A stretch of 64,000 nucleotides of DNA from Brassica napus (taxonomy: Eukaryota > Streptophyta > Magnoliopsida > Brassicales > Brassicaceae). The stretch lies in the NCBI RefSeq assembly GCF_020379485.1, contig NC_063448.1, positions 22,963,726-23,027,725 of the forward strand. The letters run 5' to 3'. Under the pieces are notes generated by a model. The model saw nothing but the letters and a program-made list of their open reading frames with translations, searched no databases and was not told the DNA's origin. The translations under genes and the position numbers were made by a program. Position 1 is the stretch's first letter. Each line of letters starts with the position of its first letter. Below, in pieces: positions 10,926 to 21,975 of this stretch.

Positions 10926-11940
10926 TTAGGCTATATACATGGAAGGTGTTGAATAAATTATTGAAGGGTTGAAAAAAGAAGAGACCAAATAATGAAACTG
11001 TTGGTTAATCACAAAATGGAATCCATTTTTGCGTATGTGTCATTTTTTTATTGGTTTACGTAGATTCTGGATTTATTTTCTTATCTCAATTATTCAACAG
11101 CAATTATTTATAACTAAATTTATTTTTTATATATCAAAATTCGTAATTTTTTTCTACTCTATAAATAGAGACTTGGTTCATTTGATTTGGATACAAAATT
11201 TTTTTTTTTATTTCTACTATAATTTTCTATCATTCTATCTTTAATCTCTTGATTATATCCTTAACTATCTTTTTTACCGGAATGAATCCTAACAATAATC
11301 CTTCTGATACTCAAAATTCTACTAATTATCCTTTTAATTATCCAAATCTCAACAACTATCAATTTTAAAATCACTATTTCAACCAACCCCAAAATATACC
11401 AACTATGGTTTTTCAAGAATGTACATCACGAATTACAAGCAAATCTAGTCAAATACATATGGGCCAAATTTACGAGTCCATGATTAAAGAGATTTGATAT
11501 CTCTATGTGTGATCTAAAAGTTTTATTGTTTGTATAAGTTATGTTTATTGTATTAATCAAGTTATGTGTGCTTTATTAGTTGTTTTGTGTGTTTATTATT
11601 GCGTTGTAATGCATTTTAAGTTTCTGTAAAACTTTTTAATAAGATGATTTAAAAAAAAAATTAGTGACTATTAATATTTTCTATTTTGTTATTTGTAAAA
11701 AATGTAATTAAAATAAAAATCAAAAAGGTTTTATTTTTATGGTTGTAATTAAACTAATTGAAAACTTTTAACAATATAAAAAATAAGATAGGATGTTGAA
11801 TTTTATTAAACAAAACTATTGTAGAGTATAAAAAATGAGTGGGTATTGAATTGTTAGGTGGAAAAGATAGAAGATGATGTGGAGTGTAAAAAGTGAAAAT
11901 TAGGGTGTTAAATTAATCACACCAATGTACGTAGTCTTAG
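10926..11940 (+). mobile_element. Probable non-autonomous PIF/Harbinger-type remnant
   Basis: The left part ACATGGAAGGTGTTGAATAA and the right part, reversed, ACATTGGTGTGATTAATTTA are loosely inverted. Inside are a TATA-like CTATAAATAGAGAC (11160), a C/T-rich leader, an Asn-rich start of a protein (11282) and an AT-rich tail. About 115 bp of the right part (11778-11895) recur in reverse orientation at about 40395-40510, so this is a dispersed repeat. The superfamily is guessed from the Asn-rich leader protein. The borders are approximate. Confidence 0.4.
11282..11368 (+). pseudogene. Asn-rich N-terminal remnant, 28 codons
   Basis: ATG at 11282 begins MNPNNNPSDTQNSTNYPFNY and stops at 11366-11368. 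Beyond the stop, other frames still read NQPQNIP-like and GQIYESM-like pieces up to about 11495, as if a longer frame had broken. Asn/Gln/Pro-rich starts of this kind are common in the Myb-like second protein of plant PIF/Harbinger elements; that link is my inference. A TATA-like box lies about 120 bp upstream. Confidence 0.35.
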
Positions 11941-12537
11941 TAAAAAATAATTACTTCATGAAATGACATAGAAATTTATTAAACGGTATTTTTTTAAGCA
12001 AAGTATGGAAATGTGAACTTTTTGTCACTATTTAAGAAAACTGAAACCATAACAATTTATTTATTTTTTTGGTAAAATAACAATTTATATTTGTTACAAA
12101 ATCTAGAAGTATTTGAATTTGAAAAAAAAAATCTTTAGAAACAATTTCTTATTGGAGATTCATTCGCACAAATGATTAATTTGTTCTCTGAATAATTTTT
12201 TTTTTATCTTGAATATAAATGTATTGATAAATAATTTGTTAGTTAAAAATTCAAAATGAAGACGATTTTTCTCTATAAAGGCGATTTAGTTTTGGCCAAT
12301 CAAAATGGAGTAAACTTTCAGAGGGTAAATATCCCTGATGCTTTTTGGATTAACTTGGAAAATTTCCAAAATCCTTTTGGAAATCTTTGGAGATCTTCGG
12401 AAAAGATTCGCTTCTCAGCCAAATCTTCAAGGAAAATATGTGTTTATCTAGGGTTTTCACTATCGCCGTCCCTTTTTCTCCTTTTTCAACTTCGCTCCCA
12501 AGAACTCAGACGACAAAAAATACTCTTTTTGCGCCTG

Positions 12538-13590
12538 ATGGAAGAGAACTTGGCTGAAGTTATGCAGGGCATGTCGCTCGGAGAAGATAAGTCGATTATC
12601 ATCCCCGATGAAGATGAGTATTGCGCAATGGACAGAGGAGGCAGAAGTATTCTAGGACGCCTGCTGAATCCTGACTGTCAAAATATGGGAAGAATGTTGA
12701 AGACGATGCCGAAGATCTGGAAGGTTTATGAAAGAGTAAGAGGTATTGCTTTGACTAAGGAAAAGTTTCAATTCTTCGACCTGGAAACAAACATTCAGAC
12801 AGTGTTGCGTCAGGGTTTCTGGACCTTTGATGACTGGGGGATGGCAATGGAACGTTGGGTTGAACATCCTCCGCCCAATTATCTCCAAACTGCAACCATC
12901 TGGGTGCGACTTCACAATCTTCCGGTGAATTATTTCACCATGAAAACAATTGATATTGTTGCTGATTGCATCGGACATGTGGAGGTGATAGAATTTGATC
13001 CGGAGAAGCCTCTTCTGAATGACTATGTTCGAGTACAGGTTACTTTGGATCTTAATCAACTTATAAGGGACAGGAAATCTATTAGCCTACCAGGGGGCAG
13101 AGTTGAATATGTAGATGTGAAGTATGAAAGAGTAAGGGAAAAGTGTTTCCACTGCCTCCGCCTTTCTCATGAGAAGCTGAAGTGTCCCCTCTATCAAGGT
13201 TTGAAGAATAAAGGCAAATGTATTGCTTCTCGTCCTCAAGGGATGAAGGAAGGTCAATCTTCAGGAACCAGGCAGCATCATAATGACCTTGCTGAGAGAT
13301 TGATGCCATTACTGGCACCGTCGGTCCCTCCTGGCTTTGAGCCTCTCCCAACGCTGGTGGCTCCTGAAGTTTTTGAACAGATGAAGATCTATATGAGTTG
13401 CGCGGACCCAGAGGAGAGAAGCATTAGGGAAGCAAAGATGAGAAAAACGTTAAACGAGTTATCCAAAGACCCCATTGCGCAGAGAGCCTGTCTACGCTTA
13501 GAAATGGCCCCCACCATATCAACGGAGATCAACAGATACAGAGGGAAAGTTTTTGATCTTAGTAGAGTGCAGGAAAAACAGTTACATTAG
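12538..13590 (+). pseudogene. LINE ORF1 protein, N-terminal part (DUF4283 and CCHC knuckle)
   Basis: Nucleic-acid-binding ORF1 protein of a plant L1 element, expected to coat the element RNA. An upstream ATG at 12256 is in frame, but the stretch before 12538 looks like untranslated leader; from 12538 the protein starts MEENLAEVMQGMSLGED as in related ORF1 proteins. The DUF4283 region has FWTFDDWGMAMERW and WVRLHNLPVNYF. A zinc knuckle CX2CX4HX4C lies at 13144-13185 (CFHC, then H and C). An in-frame TAG ends the frame at 13588-13590; coding sequence then continues, with one frame change, to the CACTA insertion at 13776 and resumes at 21734. Confidence 0.9.
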
Positions 13591-13776
13591 GCTGCCGAGT
13601 CTTCATCTCAGGGTATCTCCATTCATGATCGCTCGGCAAACGAAGTGACTGGAGGCCTAAAATCCAGGAATTCAGTCAGACATTATCTCAACAGAATGGA
13701 ACTAATCCGTGTGCTGTAAGGGGTGTGGATGACTCTGCTACAAAGCTACCTGAGGCCGGAGGTTTTGTGATGGGCA

Positions 13777-14180
13777 CACTACAAGAAAACATAAGTTTAA
13801 CGACGGCAGTATTCCTCGTGAGTTCGTCGTAAAAGAAGGTTTACGAGGAATTAGCGAGGAAACACGTTTCGTCGTTACTCGTTCATCGTAACGCATATTT
13901 CCTCGCCAATTTGTTGTAACTTAGCGAGGAAAACGTTTCGTCGTAAAGACGAAGTACCATATTTCGTCGTAAAGACCACGTAAATATTCCACGTAAGAAT
14001 GTCGCTATATTTCCTCGTAAATACCTCGAAAGTAGTTCCTCGTAAACTACACGTATTTATCTCGAAAGTATTTCCTCGTAAAATACACGTAAATACCTCG
14101 TAAAGTACTCGTTGAATCTTCCTCGTCATTTCCTCGTAAACTTTCCACGCAAATAAGTCGTAAATTAGCTACAAATTTGC
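13777..14180. repeat. CACTA left terminal repeat and subterminal repeat field
   Basis: About 400 bp filled with words of the types CCTCGTAAA, CTCGTAAAT, TCGTCGTAA and ACGAGGAA in both orientations, roughly every 12-25 bp. This is the expected docking region for the element's DNA-binding protein. A minus-strand frame across it (13875-14129) is only a by-product of the repeats. Confidence 0.9.
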
Positions 14181-14406
14181 TTCGTTTTATTATTTTTACA
14201 GAATTTAAAAAAATAATGAAAATTATTTAATTTATTAATAAAATTAAAATTTAAAAACTAAATCAATACGAAAATATTTTATATATAAATAAGCTTTGAA
14301 TTTACAAATACAACAACCGAAAAAAAAAGAAGTAAGAGTCGTTCATCGTCCGATAGAATTCATCACTCATCCTCTCTACATCCGTCTCGGCATGTGTGCT
14401 GGATGA

Positions 14407-15007
14407 TTAATCGCCTGGAATGGAATTTTGTCGTCGCATGTTCCTCAACAAGGACTCCCATTCTGGATTTGTGGCCGCTATAACGTCCAAGAAGCCCTCG
14501 ACTCCACCCACACGAGCTGTGAACGCAGATCGCGTCGAGTCCAACTCGTTACGCAGCTGAGCGGACTCTCTACGCAGCTGAGTGACTTCATCTTCTCGTG
14601 TCTGACCATAAGACGAAGTCGCTCTCGGAACATCGTTGACGGAACCAATCCCCAATGTACGTCCTTTTTTCTTAGGGACAACCTTAAAAACAAAAAATAA
14701 ATATTGTTAGTAAAAATTTAAAGTTAAATTAAATGAATAATAAATAAAATTAATTTTTTTAAAATTATACCTCCTCGTAAATCTTATCCACTTCAAGTGT
14801 GGATAAGGTGACGGATAATCTGTCGGTGGACTGCTAGGTCAGCTGGGTCTGGCAGTCGTCAACCTGAGCAACCAAGCCGTTGAAGATTTGCTCGGACTTG
14901 CCATCTAGAAATTGGCCCGCCTATTCTTGTGGGTCCTCTCGTAAAGTTGAATAAGTGACGGGAGTTGTCCAGTCTCTTTGGCCTAAAAAACATTTAAGAA
15001 AGTTAGA

Positions 15008-15038
<31 letters not shown>

Positions 15039-16063
15039 AGTATATATTAAAAAATTAATTAAATAAATTATTTAATTACCATTTCCAAACAGACACCGGC
15101 GTGGGGTTTTTGGCCCGTAGAGTGAAGCATCGGCCCGTGGCCGTGCTCATCTACCGTGTTATGGAAGACAGAGCAAGACTGAGAGATTCTAATGGACTCA
15201 GGATCCCGCCAATAACGGATGAGGCCATCCCACACATCCGTGGTGAGCTCAGCGGGTTTGCTACGCTCATATCCCTTCACGATCCAGTCACCCTTCCAGT
15301 TGGAGATCGTGTCCAACAAGCGAACTTTCGCCTTCGCGTAAAATGCTTTCCTCACCCTCTCATTGACCCCCATGGACCAATGTATTTTTGCTGTAAAAAA
15401 AAATTAAATTAATAATTAGTTTAAAAAAAAAAAAATATAAATCATGAAAAAATAAAGTATATATAATTAATGAATAGTAACTTACAGCGAAAATTTTGAA
15501 CCATGTCTTTCTGACGTAGATTGGCGTCTTTTTCCAGTTCGGATGTGGCATGGAGAAGTAACCTTTCATCGTGTCGGTTACGTCCGATGCAAGACATCCG
15601 TCAACCCCAAACCTGAAAAAAAAAATTTAAAGTATAAATTATTTATTAATGTTATAAAAGAATTTAAAAAAAATAAAAAAAAATAAATAATGTAACATGC
15701 CACAAAGTTCGGTCCGGTCGTTCAGGGTCTATAACTGGTAAACCTTCTCTGTCTGGCTGACTGAGAATGTCCTCGACAGTGTACTGCGAGTAAGGAGCAC
15801 TCGGAGGCACCATCAAATCGGGATGAATCTCGGCAGGCATCGGAGGAGCCATCAGAGGAGGCACATGAGGAGGCATCGTCGGAGGAGCCATCGGAGGAGG
15901 TACAGAAGGAACCGATGGTGTACTAGAAGAAGGCGGCCGAGAGACTCTCTGAGAAGGCTGAGTCTCGGGGACAGTCTCCTTACCCGAAGAACCGGGAGCT
16001 GAAGAAGAACCGGGAGCTGAAGAAGAAGGACGGGTCTAAACGACTAACAGGCTCACCGAACAT
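14407..16063 (-). pseudogene. CACTA TNPA-like protein (Transposase_24 / Ptta type), five exons, broken
   Basis: The second protein of CACTA elements, which binds the subterminal repeats. Exon 1 (about 16063-15685) opens MFGEPVSRLD and is Ser/Pro-rich with MAPP repeats, then YSQYTVEDILSQPDREGLPV. Exon 2 (about 15615-15486) has GYFSMPHPNWKKTPIYVRKTW. Exon 3 (about 15390-15080) has VRKAFYAKAKVRLLDTISNW, WDGLIRYW and the end of the domain. Exon 4 (about 14982-14773) and exon 5 (14682-14407, stop TAA) complete it; exon 5 has a heptad-like, Leu/Arg-rich stretch, a likely coiled coil. Exon borders show GT/AG. Defects: a frame change in exon 1 near 16045 and both a shift and a stop in exon 4. Confidence 0.85.
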
Positions 16064-16380
16064 TTGTCTGTAATGGAGAGTAACTATGTTCTTTTGAATC
16101 GTTTGGAAAAAAAAATTTAATTTTTAAAATTAACATCAACAGTAATTAACAAATTCTATAAATAACAAATTCTATAAATCTAGCTAAATTCCCTACATTA
16201 ACCACTTTATCAACACTAATTAACATAAAATCAGTAAACCTATCTAAATTCCCTACACTAACCACCTAATCTACCCTAAACTAATCAAATTAGAGAGGAA
16301 ATAGAGAGAGAACGTACCATAGGTGAGGAAGTGGAGAGGAAATGGGAGAGTGAAGCACGCGTGTTTATATAAGAAATTAG

Positions 16381-17230
16381 TAATCGTCGTCATTTCCTCG
16401 TAAATTTACGAGGAACTAGCGAGGCCCGCGTTTTGTTTCCTCGTAACGTCCTCGTTGATTAACGAGGAATTAGTGAGGCCCGCGTTTTCCTATTATGAGG
16501 TCTTTACGATGAATTGTGCTTAAGTGGAACTAACGATGATTATTTTAGGATTCGTCGTAAGCTCCTCGTTAGTTTACGAGGAAATAGCGATGATTATGTT
16601 TAAATTCCTAAAATTCGACACCCCAAACCCCATCTCCTTATCTTCTACTTCATATATTCCAAGCCCCAAACCCATCTTCCCTTTAACAAGGAACTCGCGA
16701 GGCCCGTGTTTGGTTTCCTCGTAATGTCCTCGTTCATTTACGAGGAATTAGCGAGGCCCACTTTTTATTTACGAGGAAGGAGACGAAGCTAATTCGTCGT
16801 AAAAACTTTCGAAATTTTCTATAAATACACACCAGTTTGCTTCTCAAATCAAAGATAAACTCACCGATTTGCTTCTCAAATCAGAGATAATTACTCGCCA
16901 GTTTGCTTCTCAAATTAGAAAGATTTGAAAAAAAGAAGGGGAGAAAGATACGGGAACACTTGTGGGCGGAGACGCGGCTAGACTTACGTAGGTCTCGCCT
17001 TGTTTCTTCCCTCCTATGATTCCGGTATCTTTCTTCTCTTTCTTTTTCTCTCTTATTTTTTATTGGTCGTTTATTTACGAGAAAATAGTGAGGCCCGTGT
17101 TTTTATTTACGAGGAAATAGCGAGTCCCGCGTTTTCCGGTTACGAGGTCTTTACGACGAATTGTGCTTATATGGAATTAACGAGTCCCGCGTTCTTTTCA
17201 TCGTTATTTCCTCGTTAACTTATGAGGAAA
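16381..17230. repeat. Internal block of CACTA subterminal-type repeats
   Basis: Between the two transposase genes, about 850 bp carry the same CCTCGTAA, TTTACGAGGAA and TTACGACGAATT words as the element ends, with longer repeated units ending in GCGAGGCCCGCGTTTT. The block lies upstream of the Transposase_24 gene (which starts at 16063, minus strand) and downstream of the Transposase_21 gene, so it could be that gene's promoter and an autoregulatory site. It could also mark an old junction of two nested CACTA copies. Confidence 0.8.
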
Positions 17231-17525
17231 TTACGAGAATTATGTTTAAATCCCTAAAACCCGAAACCCGAAACCCCATCTTCCTTATCTTCTACTTCAT
17301 ATATTCCAAACCTTAAACCCCATCTTCCTTATCTTCTACTTCTTTCCATTCCAAACCCCAAATTCTAAAACCACAATTCCTTAACTTATAGTCTCAATCT
17401 CTTATTTCTAATACAAACTCTCATTACCTTGCACAAAGTCAAATTATATAAACAGTTTTTCATGATTAAATCCATCAAATCACATGCATTAAGTCTGAAA
17501 ATCAATCTTATTAAAAACAAATACA
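17231..17525. other. Spacer downstream of the CACTA Transposase_21 gene
   Basis: Contains two copies of a roughly 55-bp unit (CCCATCTTCCTTATCTTCTA, at about 17275 and 17321), also seen in weaker form near 16628. Probably the 3' untranslated region of the transposase gene. Confidence 0.5.
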
Positions 17526-20500
17526 TCAATCGGATACATCGACATTCTCGTCATCACTAGAAACATCATCATTTTCATTAAACTCGCCTTCAACAGCATC
17601 GTCCGTGGCATCGTCTGTAAGATCTTCGTACTCATGATTATGCGGATCAATGAGAAGGATGTCATCAATTTCTTGTTCAGGTTCCTCAACTTCATTTAAC
17701 TGTTCTTCTTGCAATGGTGGTTCTTCTCCACTGATGATTCGTCCTCGAGGTGTAACTTTGATCACAGCTAACCAATTTATTCCTGATTCTTTCATCCGAG
17801 GGTATGGAAGGAAGCTAACTTGATTTGCTTGTGAAGCTAAGATGAAAGGCTCGAATTTGTTGTACCTGCAAAAATAAAGAAAACGTAGAAATTAATTTAT
17901 TTTGCTCATGTATGGCAAAAAAGAATTTGTTGTACCTTCGTCCACCATTGACATCAACTACACCGAATCTGTTAAAACGAACACCTCTGTTGACGACAGG
18001 GTCAAACCATTCACATTTGAAGAGGGCGCATTTCAGCTTCAATATCCCTGGGAATTCGACTTCAATAATCTCCGTCAAGATCCCGTAGAAATATGTTTCT
18101 CCTTTCACACATATTCCATAGTTACTGGTCACCCGCTGTCGACCATACTCATATGTGTGAAAAGTATAGCCTCGTGTGAAATACATCTGTGATGTGGTGG
18201 TGACCTTTACAAGTTGAGATTGAATTACTTCGTGTAACCACTTAGGATAATCTGCATCGTCGTCATAATCAACCTGCAAAACTAAAGAGAACGTTGAAAT
18301 ATAGATCATGTATGAAAAAAGAGTTTGATCGACGTGAAAACATTAAGAGTTTGAGTTAATACCTGATTTTTCAACCACTTAATAAAGTGTTGATCTTTCC
18401 TTTTGTCTACGTCACTTGTGGATATACCTGGGAATGTTTCTTCGACTTGAGAAACAAATAGGCTGTAAAATCACATTTTATATTAATTAATCTTTGGCAA
18501 TTATATAATTTATACTTATAGGTGTTTTGAAATGTCCATATATGTTACCTTTCAAAATAACACATCAATGGATCCTCGCAATTGAGTAGAATATAGGTGT
18601 GTGCACTATGAGCGTCTTCTTCACTCGACCACCAAACCTCTTTTAATTTCCCACTGAGTCGCCCAATCTGGCTAAAAATGTCTGGAACACTAGCAACTGC
18701 ATATGTTGGCGCGACACCACCATCACCATATCTTCTTGGAGCTCTTTTCCGGGTACGTACTTTTGATGCAAAGTAGTACGATGTGAAGTGAGAAGTTTCT
18801 TCCGTCAAACTTCCAGCAGTTAAAGAACCTTCAACTTTTGCGAGGTTCTTTGCTTTTTCCTTCAAATATTTAATGGCTCGCTCATACTGATACATCCATC
18901 CGTAATGTACAGGTCCACGAAGCAATGCCTCATATGGGAGGTGGACAGCTAGATGCTCCATGACGTCAAAAAATCCCGGAGGATATATCTTCTCCAAGTT
19001 GCACAATAAGATGAGAATGTTCTGCTGAAGCTGTTCCACGACTTCTTCTTTAAGAGTGCGTGTGCTCAGATCCCTGAAAAATGCTTCAATGCCTTGTATT
19101 TTTCAAAAAAAATTAAACACATTATATTAGTCATATATTATTGCAAAATAAACCATTATAAAATTACTGCGTTATAATATACTACCTGCAAGTGCTTCAT
19201 GTACGTTTGTTGGAAGTAGCTCCGCAAATGAAAAGGGAAGTAGTCGTTTCATAAAGACATGACAATCATGACTCTTCATCCCGGAGAACTTTTGACCCTT
19301 TTCAACACATCTAGAGAGATTTGAAACATACCCATCGGGGAACTTCACTTCTGATGCCACCCAGTTGAACAACACCGACTTTTTTTCTGAAGACAATCTG
19401 AATATCGGAACAGGAACTTGTCCATTGCTTTTTATATGTAACTCACTTCTTGAGCAAATATCCGGCAAGTCCAACCTTGATTTTATGTTGTCTTTTGTTT
19501 TCCCTGAGACATTCAATATTGTATTCATGATGTTCTCAAAGAAATTCTTCTCTATATGCATCATATCGAGGTTGTGGCGCAGAAGAAGATCTTTCCAATA
19601 TGACAACTCCCAAAATATACTCTTCTTGTGTCAGTTGTGATGAACACCGTAAGAATCAGACATATTACAAGGGACATGCCAATTACCACCACAACGAACT
19701 GTTTCGTTAGCTCCGTAGTAGTCGATTTGCATTCAATTTGTTCTCCAGTTAAATATGGAGGAGGAGTGTCTCTCATAATCCTTTTGTGCCTAAACAAATT
19801 CTTGTTTCTTCGGTACAGATGGCCAATGGGAAGAAATCGACGGTGACAATCGAACCAACTTGTCTTCCTACCATTCTTCAGTTGAAACACATCTGTCGTT
19901 CCATTACAATGTGGACAAGCTAATCTCCCATGTGTAGTCCATCCAGACAACATCCCATAGGCAGGAAAGTCACTTATGGTCCACAAAAGCATAGCTCGCA
20001 TCGTAAATTTCATCTTCGTTGAGCAGTCATACGTCCTCACCCTTGTTGACCACAAATCGTTCAACTCTTTTATCAGTGGTTGTAGGAAAACATCCAGAGA
20101 CCTTTTTGTATGGTTCAGACCAGGTATTAATATGGTCAAGAATAGCAACTCCCGTTGCATGCACATCTCCAGTGGCAGGTTGTATGGCGTAAGAAAGACT
20201 GGCCACAATGAATATTGTCTCCCTGACATTCCGAATGGACTAAATCCATCTGTACATAATCCGAGTTACACATTCTGGCTATTGCTAGCGAAATCCGGAT
20301 GTACTTTGTTAAAATGTTTCCAGGCTCTTGCATCTGATGGATGAGTCATCTCACCATCCGTCTGAGTATGCTCGACATGCCATCTCATCTTTCCAGCAGT
20401 CTGCTTTGATTGGTACAATCTTTTCAATCTGTCTGTAATTGGTAAGTACCACATCCTTTAGTACGATATCCTATTACGTCCCCGTCCTTGCGGCTTGAAT

Positions 20501-21292
20501 CGTGGCTTCTTCCAGAATCGACATTCTTCTAACTTCTCATCATCTCCCCAGTAAATCATGCAGTTGTCAATGCAAACATCTATCATCTCCGAAGGCAACC
20601 CAAGACTATAAACCAGTTTCTGAATCTCATAATAAGAATCAGCAGACACATTGTCTTCTGGCAAATACTCTTTAAACAATTCTGCCCATTCATTCATGCA
20701 ACTTTCAGGTAGATTGTGATCAGTTTTAATATTCATCATTTTAGCAGCCAACGACAATTTAGAGAGACCTCCTCTACAACCACTGTAAAGTGGCTGATTT
20801 GCCGCATTTAACATTTCATAAAACTTTTTTTCATCTATATTAGGTTCTTCATCTTCATCATAAGCTACAAATGCATCAGCGACCATATCATGAACTCCAT
20901 CATAATCTACCATCTGCTCTTCCTGATGGTAACTATGTTTATTATGCAAATGATGATCAACCGGTTCTTCCTGAAAATTGCTATTACTACTACTAGCTTC
21001 ATTCTGATCATAATTATAACCTTCTCCATGTTGAAACCAGATATAGTAATTTAGTGTGAAACCTCTATTTATTAAATGCTTCCAAACATTTTCACGATTT
21101 GCCAATTTCGAATTGTTGCATTTCCGACTGTGGACAGAACATCTTACCACTTTCTTGGCCGAGCGGTGTGGAATCTGCTTGATGCATAAATGTCTCCAGC
21201 CCTGCAAGGTATTCTTTCGTCACTCTCCCGCTAGCATCTCTATGCATATACATCCACCTCCGCAACTCAAAAATATTCCCGGAGCCCGACAT
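17526..21292 (-). pseudogene. CACTA TNPD-like transposase (Transpos_assoc, Transposase_21, DUF4218, DUF4216), broken
   Basis: Catalytic transposase of a CACTA element, acting on its own ends in the nucleus. ATG at 21292-21290 (MSGSGNIFELRRWMYMHRD). In order: transposase-associated region, an acidic linker (QEEQMVDYDG...), Transposase_21 core (about 20290-19500; MRAMLLWTISDFPAYGMLSG, then CPHCNGTTD and a WFDCHRRFLP block), DUF4218 (about 19090-18550; PPGFFDVMEHLAVHLPYEAL), then DUF4216 (18273-17936; YFYGILTEIIEVEFPG, then KLKCALFKCEWFDP) and an acidic tail to TGA at 17526. Introns have GT/AG borders at about 19187-19095, 18550-18465, 18360-18274 and 17935-17866. Breaks: a frameshift near 21110, stops at 20460-20458 and 20268-20266, and a frameshift near 19720. 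Not functional. Confidence 0.92.
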
Positions 21293-21379
21293 TTTTTTTT
21301 CTTTTACGTTTTCTTTTCTTGTTGGTGTGTTTAAAATGATGTTCAAATGTCCATATTTATAGGAAATTTTCGAATCTGG

Positions 21380-21730
21380 TAGTTGTAATTTTTCTACGAA
21401 TTTACGACGAAATTTAGTTAGGTGCCCGGAAAAAAATGTGTTACAACTACAAAGTTGGTGGATTCAAAATTTTCTCGCTAAGTAGACGTAAAATATTTCC
21501 TCGTAAAGTACACACTACATTAACGTCGAGTTTACGAGGAAATCGTAATTCCTCGTAAAAGCCACGTGATATTACATCGACTTCACGACGAAATCATTTC
21601 GTCGTTAATTTACGAGGAAATAACGCTGATTTTATATTTCCTCATAAGTTCCTCGTAAAGTCGACGTAAATTTACAAGGATTACTTTTCCTCGTTAAATT
21701 TTCTCGCTAAACTTGTGTTTTCTTGTAGTG
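21380..21730. repeat. CACTA right terminal repeat and subterminal repeat field
   Basis: Mirror of the left end: many CCTCGTAAA, TTTACGAGGAAAT and ACGACGAAAT words and the inverted terminal sequence ending CTTGTAGTG at 21730. It lies just upstream of the Transposase_21 gene, so it also holds that gene's promoter. Confidence 0.9.
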
Positions 21731-21733
21731 GCA

Positions 21734-21975
21734 GTAGCAACAATCTTTCGAGAGACAGAAACAGTAGGAGTGGGAACTCGCAACGGAGCAGGCCCTCTTG
21801 GATTAGAAGGAAACAGAATAGTAGGAGGTTGTCTCAGTCGGGTCAGTCAAGAAATCAAGTCAATGAGGAAGGAGCTGGTAAATGCAAAGCGTGTGAAGAA
21901 GGAGAAGTATCTTCAAAATTGTCAAAACAAAATGGAGGTTTGATGGTTCACCAGAAACCATCCAATTCTCAATGA
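21734..21975 (+). pseudogene. LINE ORF1 protein, C-terminal part after the CACTA insertion
   Basis: A basic, Ser/Arg/Gln-rich tail (SNNLSRDRNSRSGNSQRSR...) ending TGA at 21973-21975. It continues the frame that runs into the CACTA element on the left side (…EAGGFVMG), which confirms that the transposon landed in the ORF1 coding sequence. The ORF2 start overlaps its stop by ATGA, a common plant L1 arrangement. Confidence 0.8.

Larger units (their letters stand above)
13777..21730 (-). mobile_element. CACTA (En/Spm) DNA transposon, complete, 7,954 bp
   Basis: Ends: CACTACAAGAAAACATAAG on the left and, reversed, CACTACAAGAAAACACAAG on the right, a terminal repeat of about 23 bp with one mismatch. 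The target duplication GCA lies at 13774-13776 and 21731-21733, inside LINE ORF1. Both ends and a central block carry many copies of TTTCCTCGTAAA, TCGTCGTAA and ACGAGGAA, the subterminal repeats that bind the TNPA-type protein in this superfamily. Two minus-strand genes follow: a Transposase_21 gene (21292-17526) and a Transposase_24 gene (16063-14407). Both have stops or frameshifts. Confidence 0.96.

Noticed and set aside
12256..12537. In-frame upstream extension of LINE ORF1 from the ATG at 12256
   Set aside because: The stretch lacks similarity to ORF1 proteins as I know them, and a typical ORF1 start lies at 12538; it is more likely 5' untranslated region.
12652..13059. 135-codon minus-strand frame opposite LINE ORF1
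   Set aside because: Pure antisense shadow of the DUF4283 coding region.
13875..14129. 84-codon minus-strand frame with repeated RGNTFE-like units
   Set aside because: A translation of CACTA subterminal repeats; no start context and no exon support.
14428..15412. Plus-strand open frames at 14428-14700 and 15101-15412
   Set aside because: Antisense of exons 5 and 3 of the Transposase_24 gene; the minus-strand reading has the domain motifs and splice borders.
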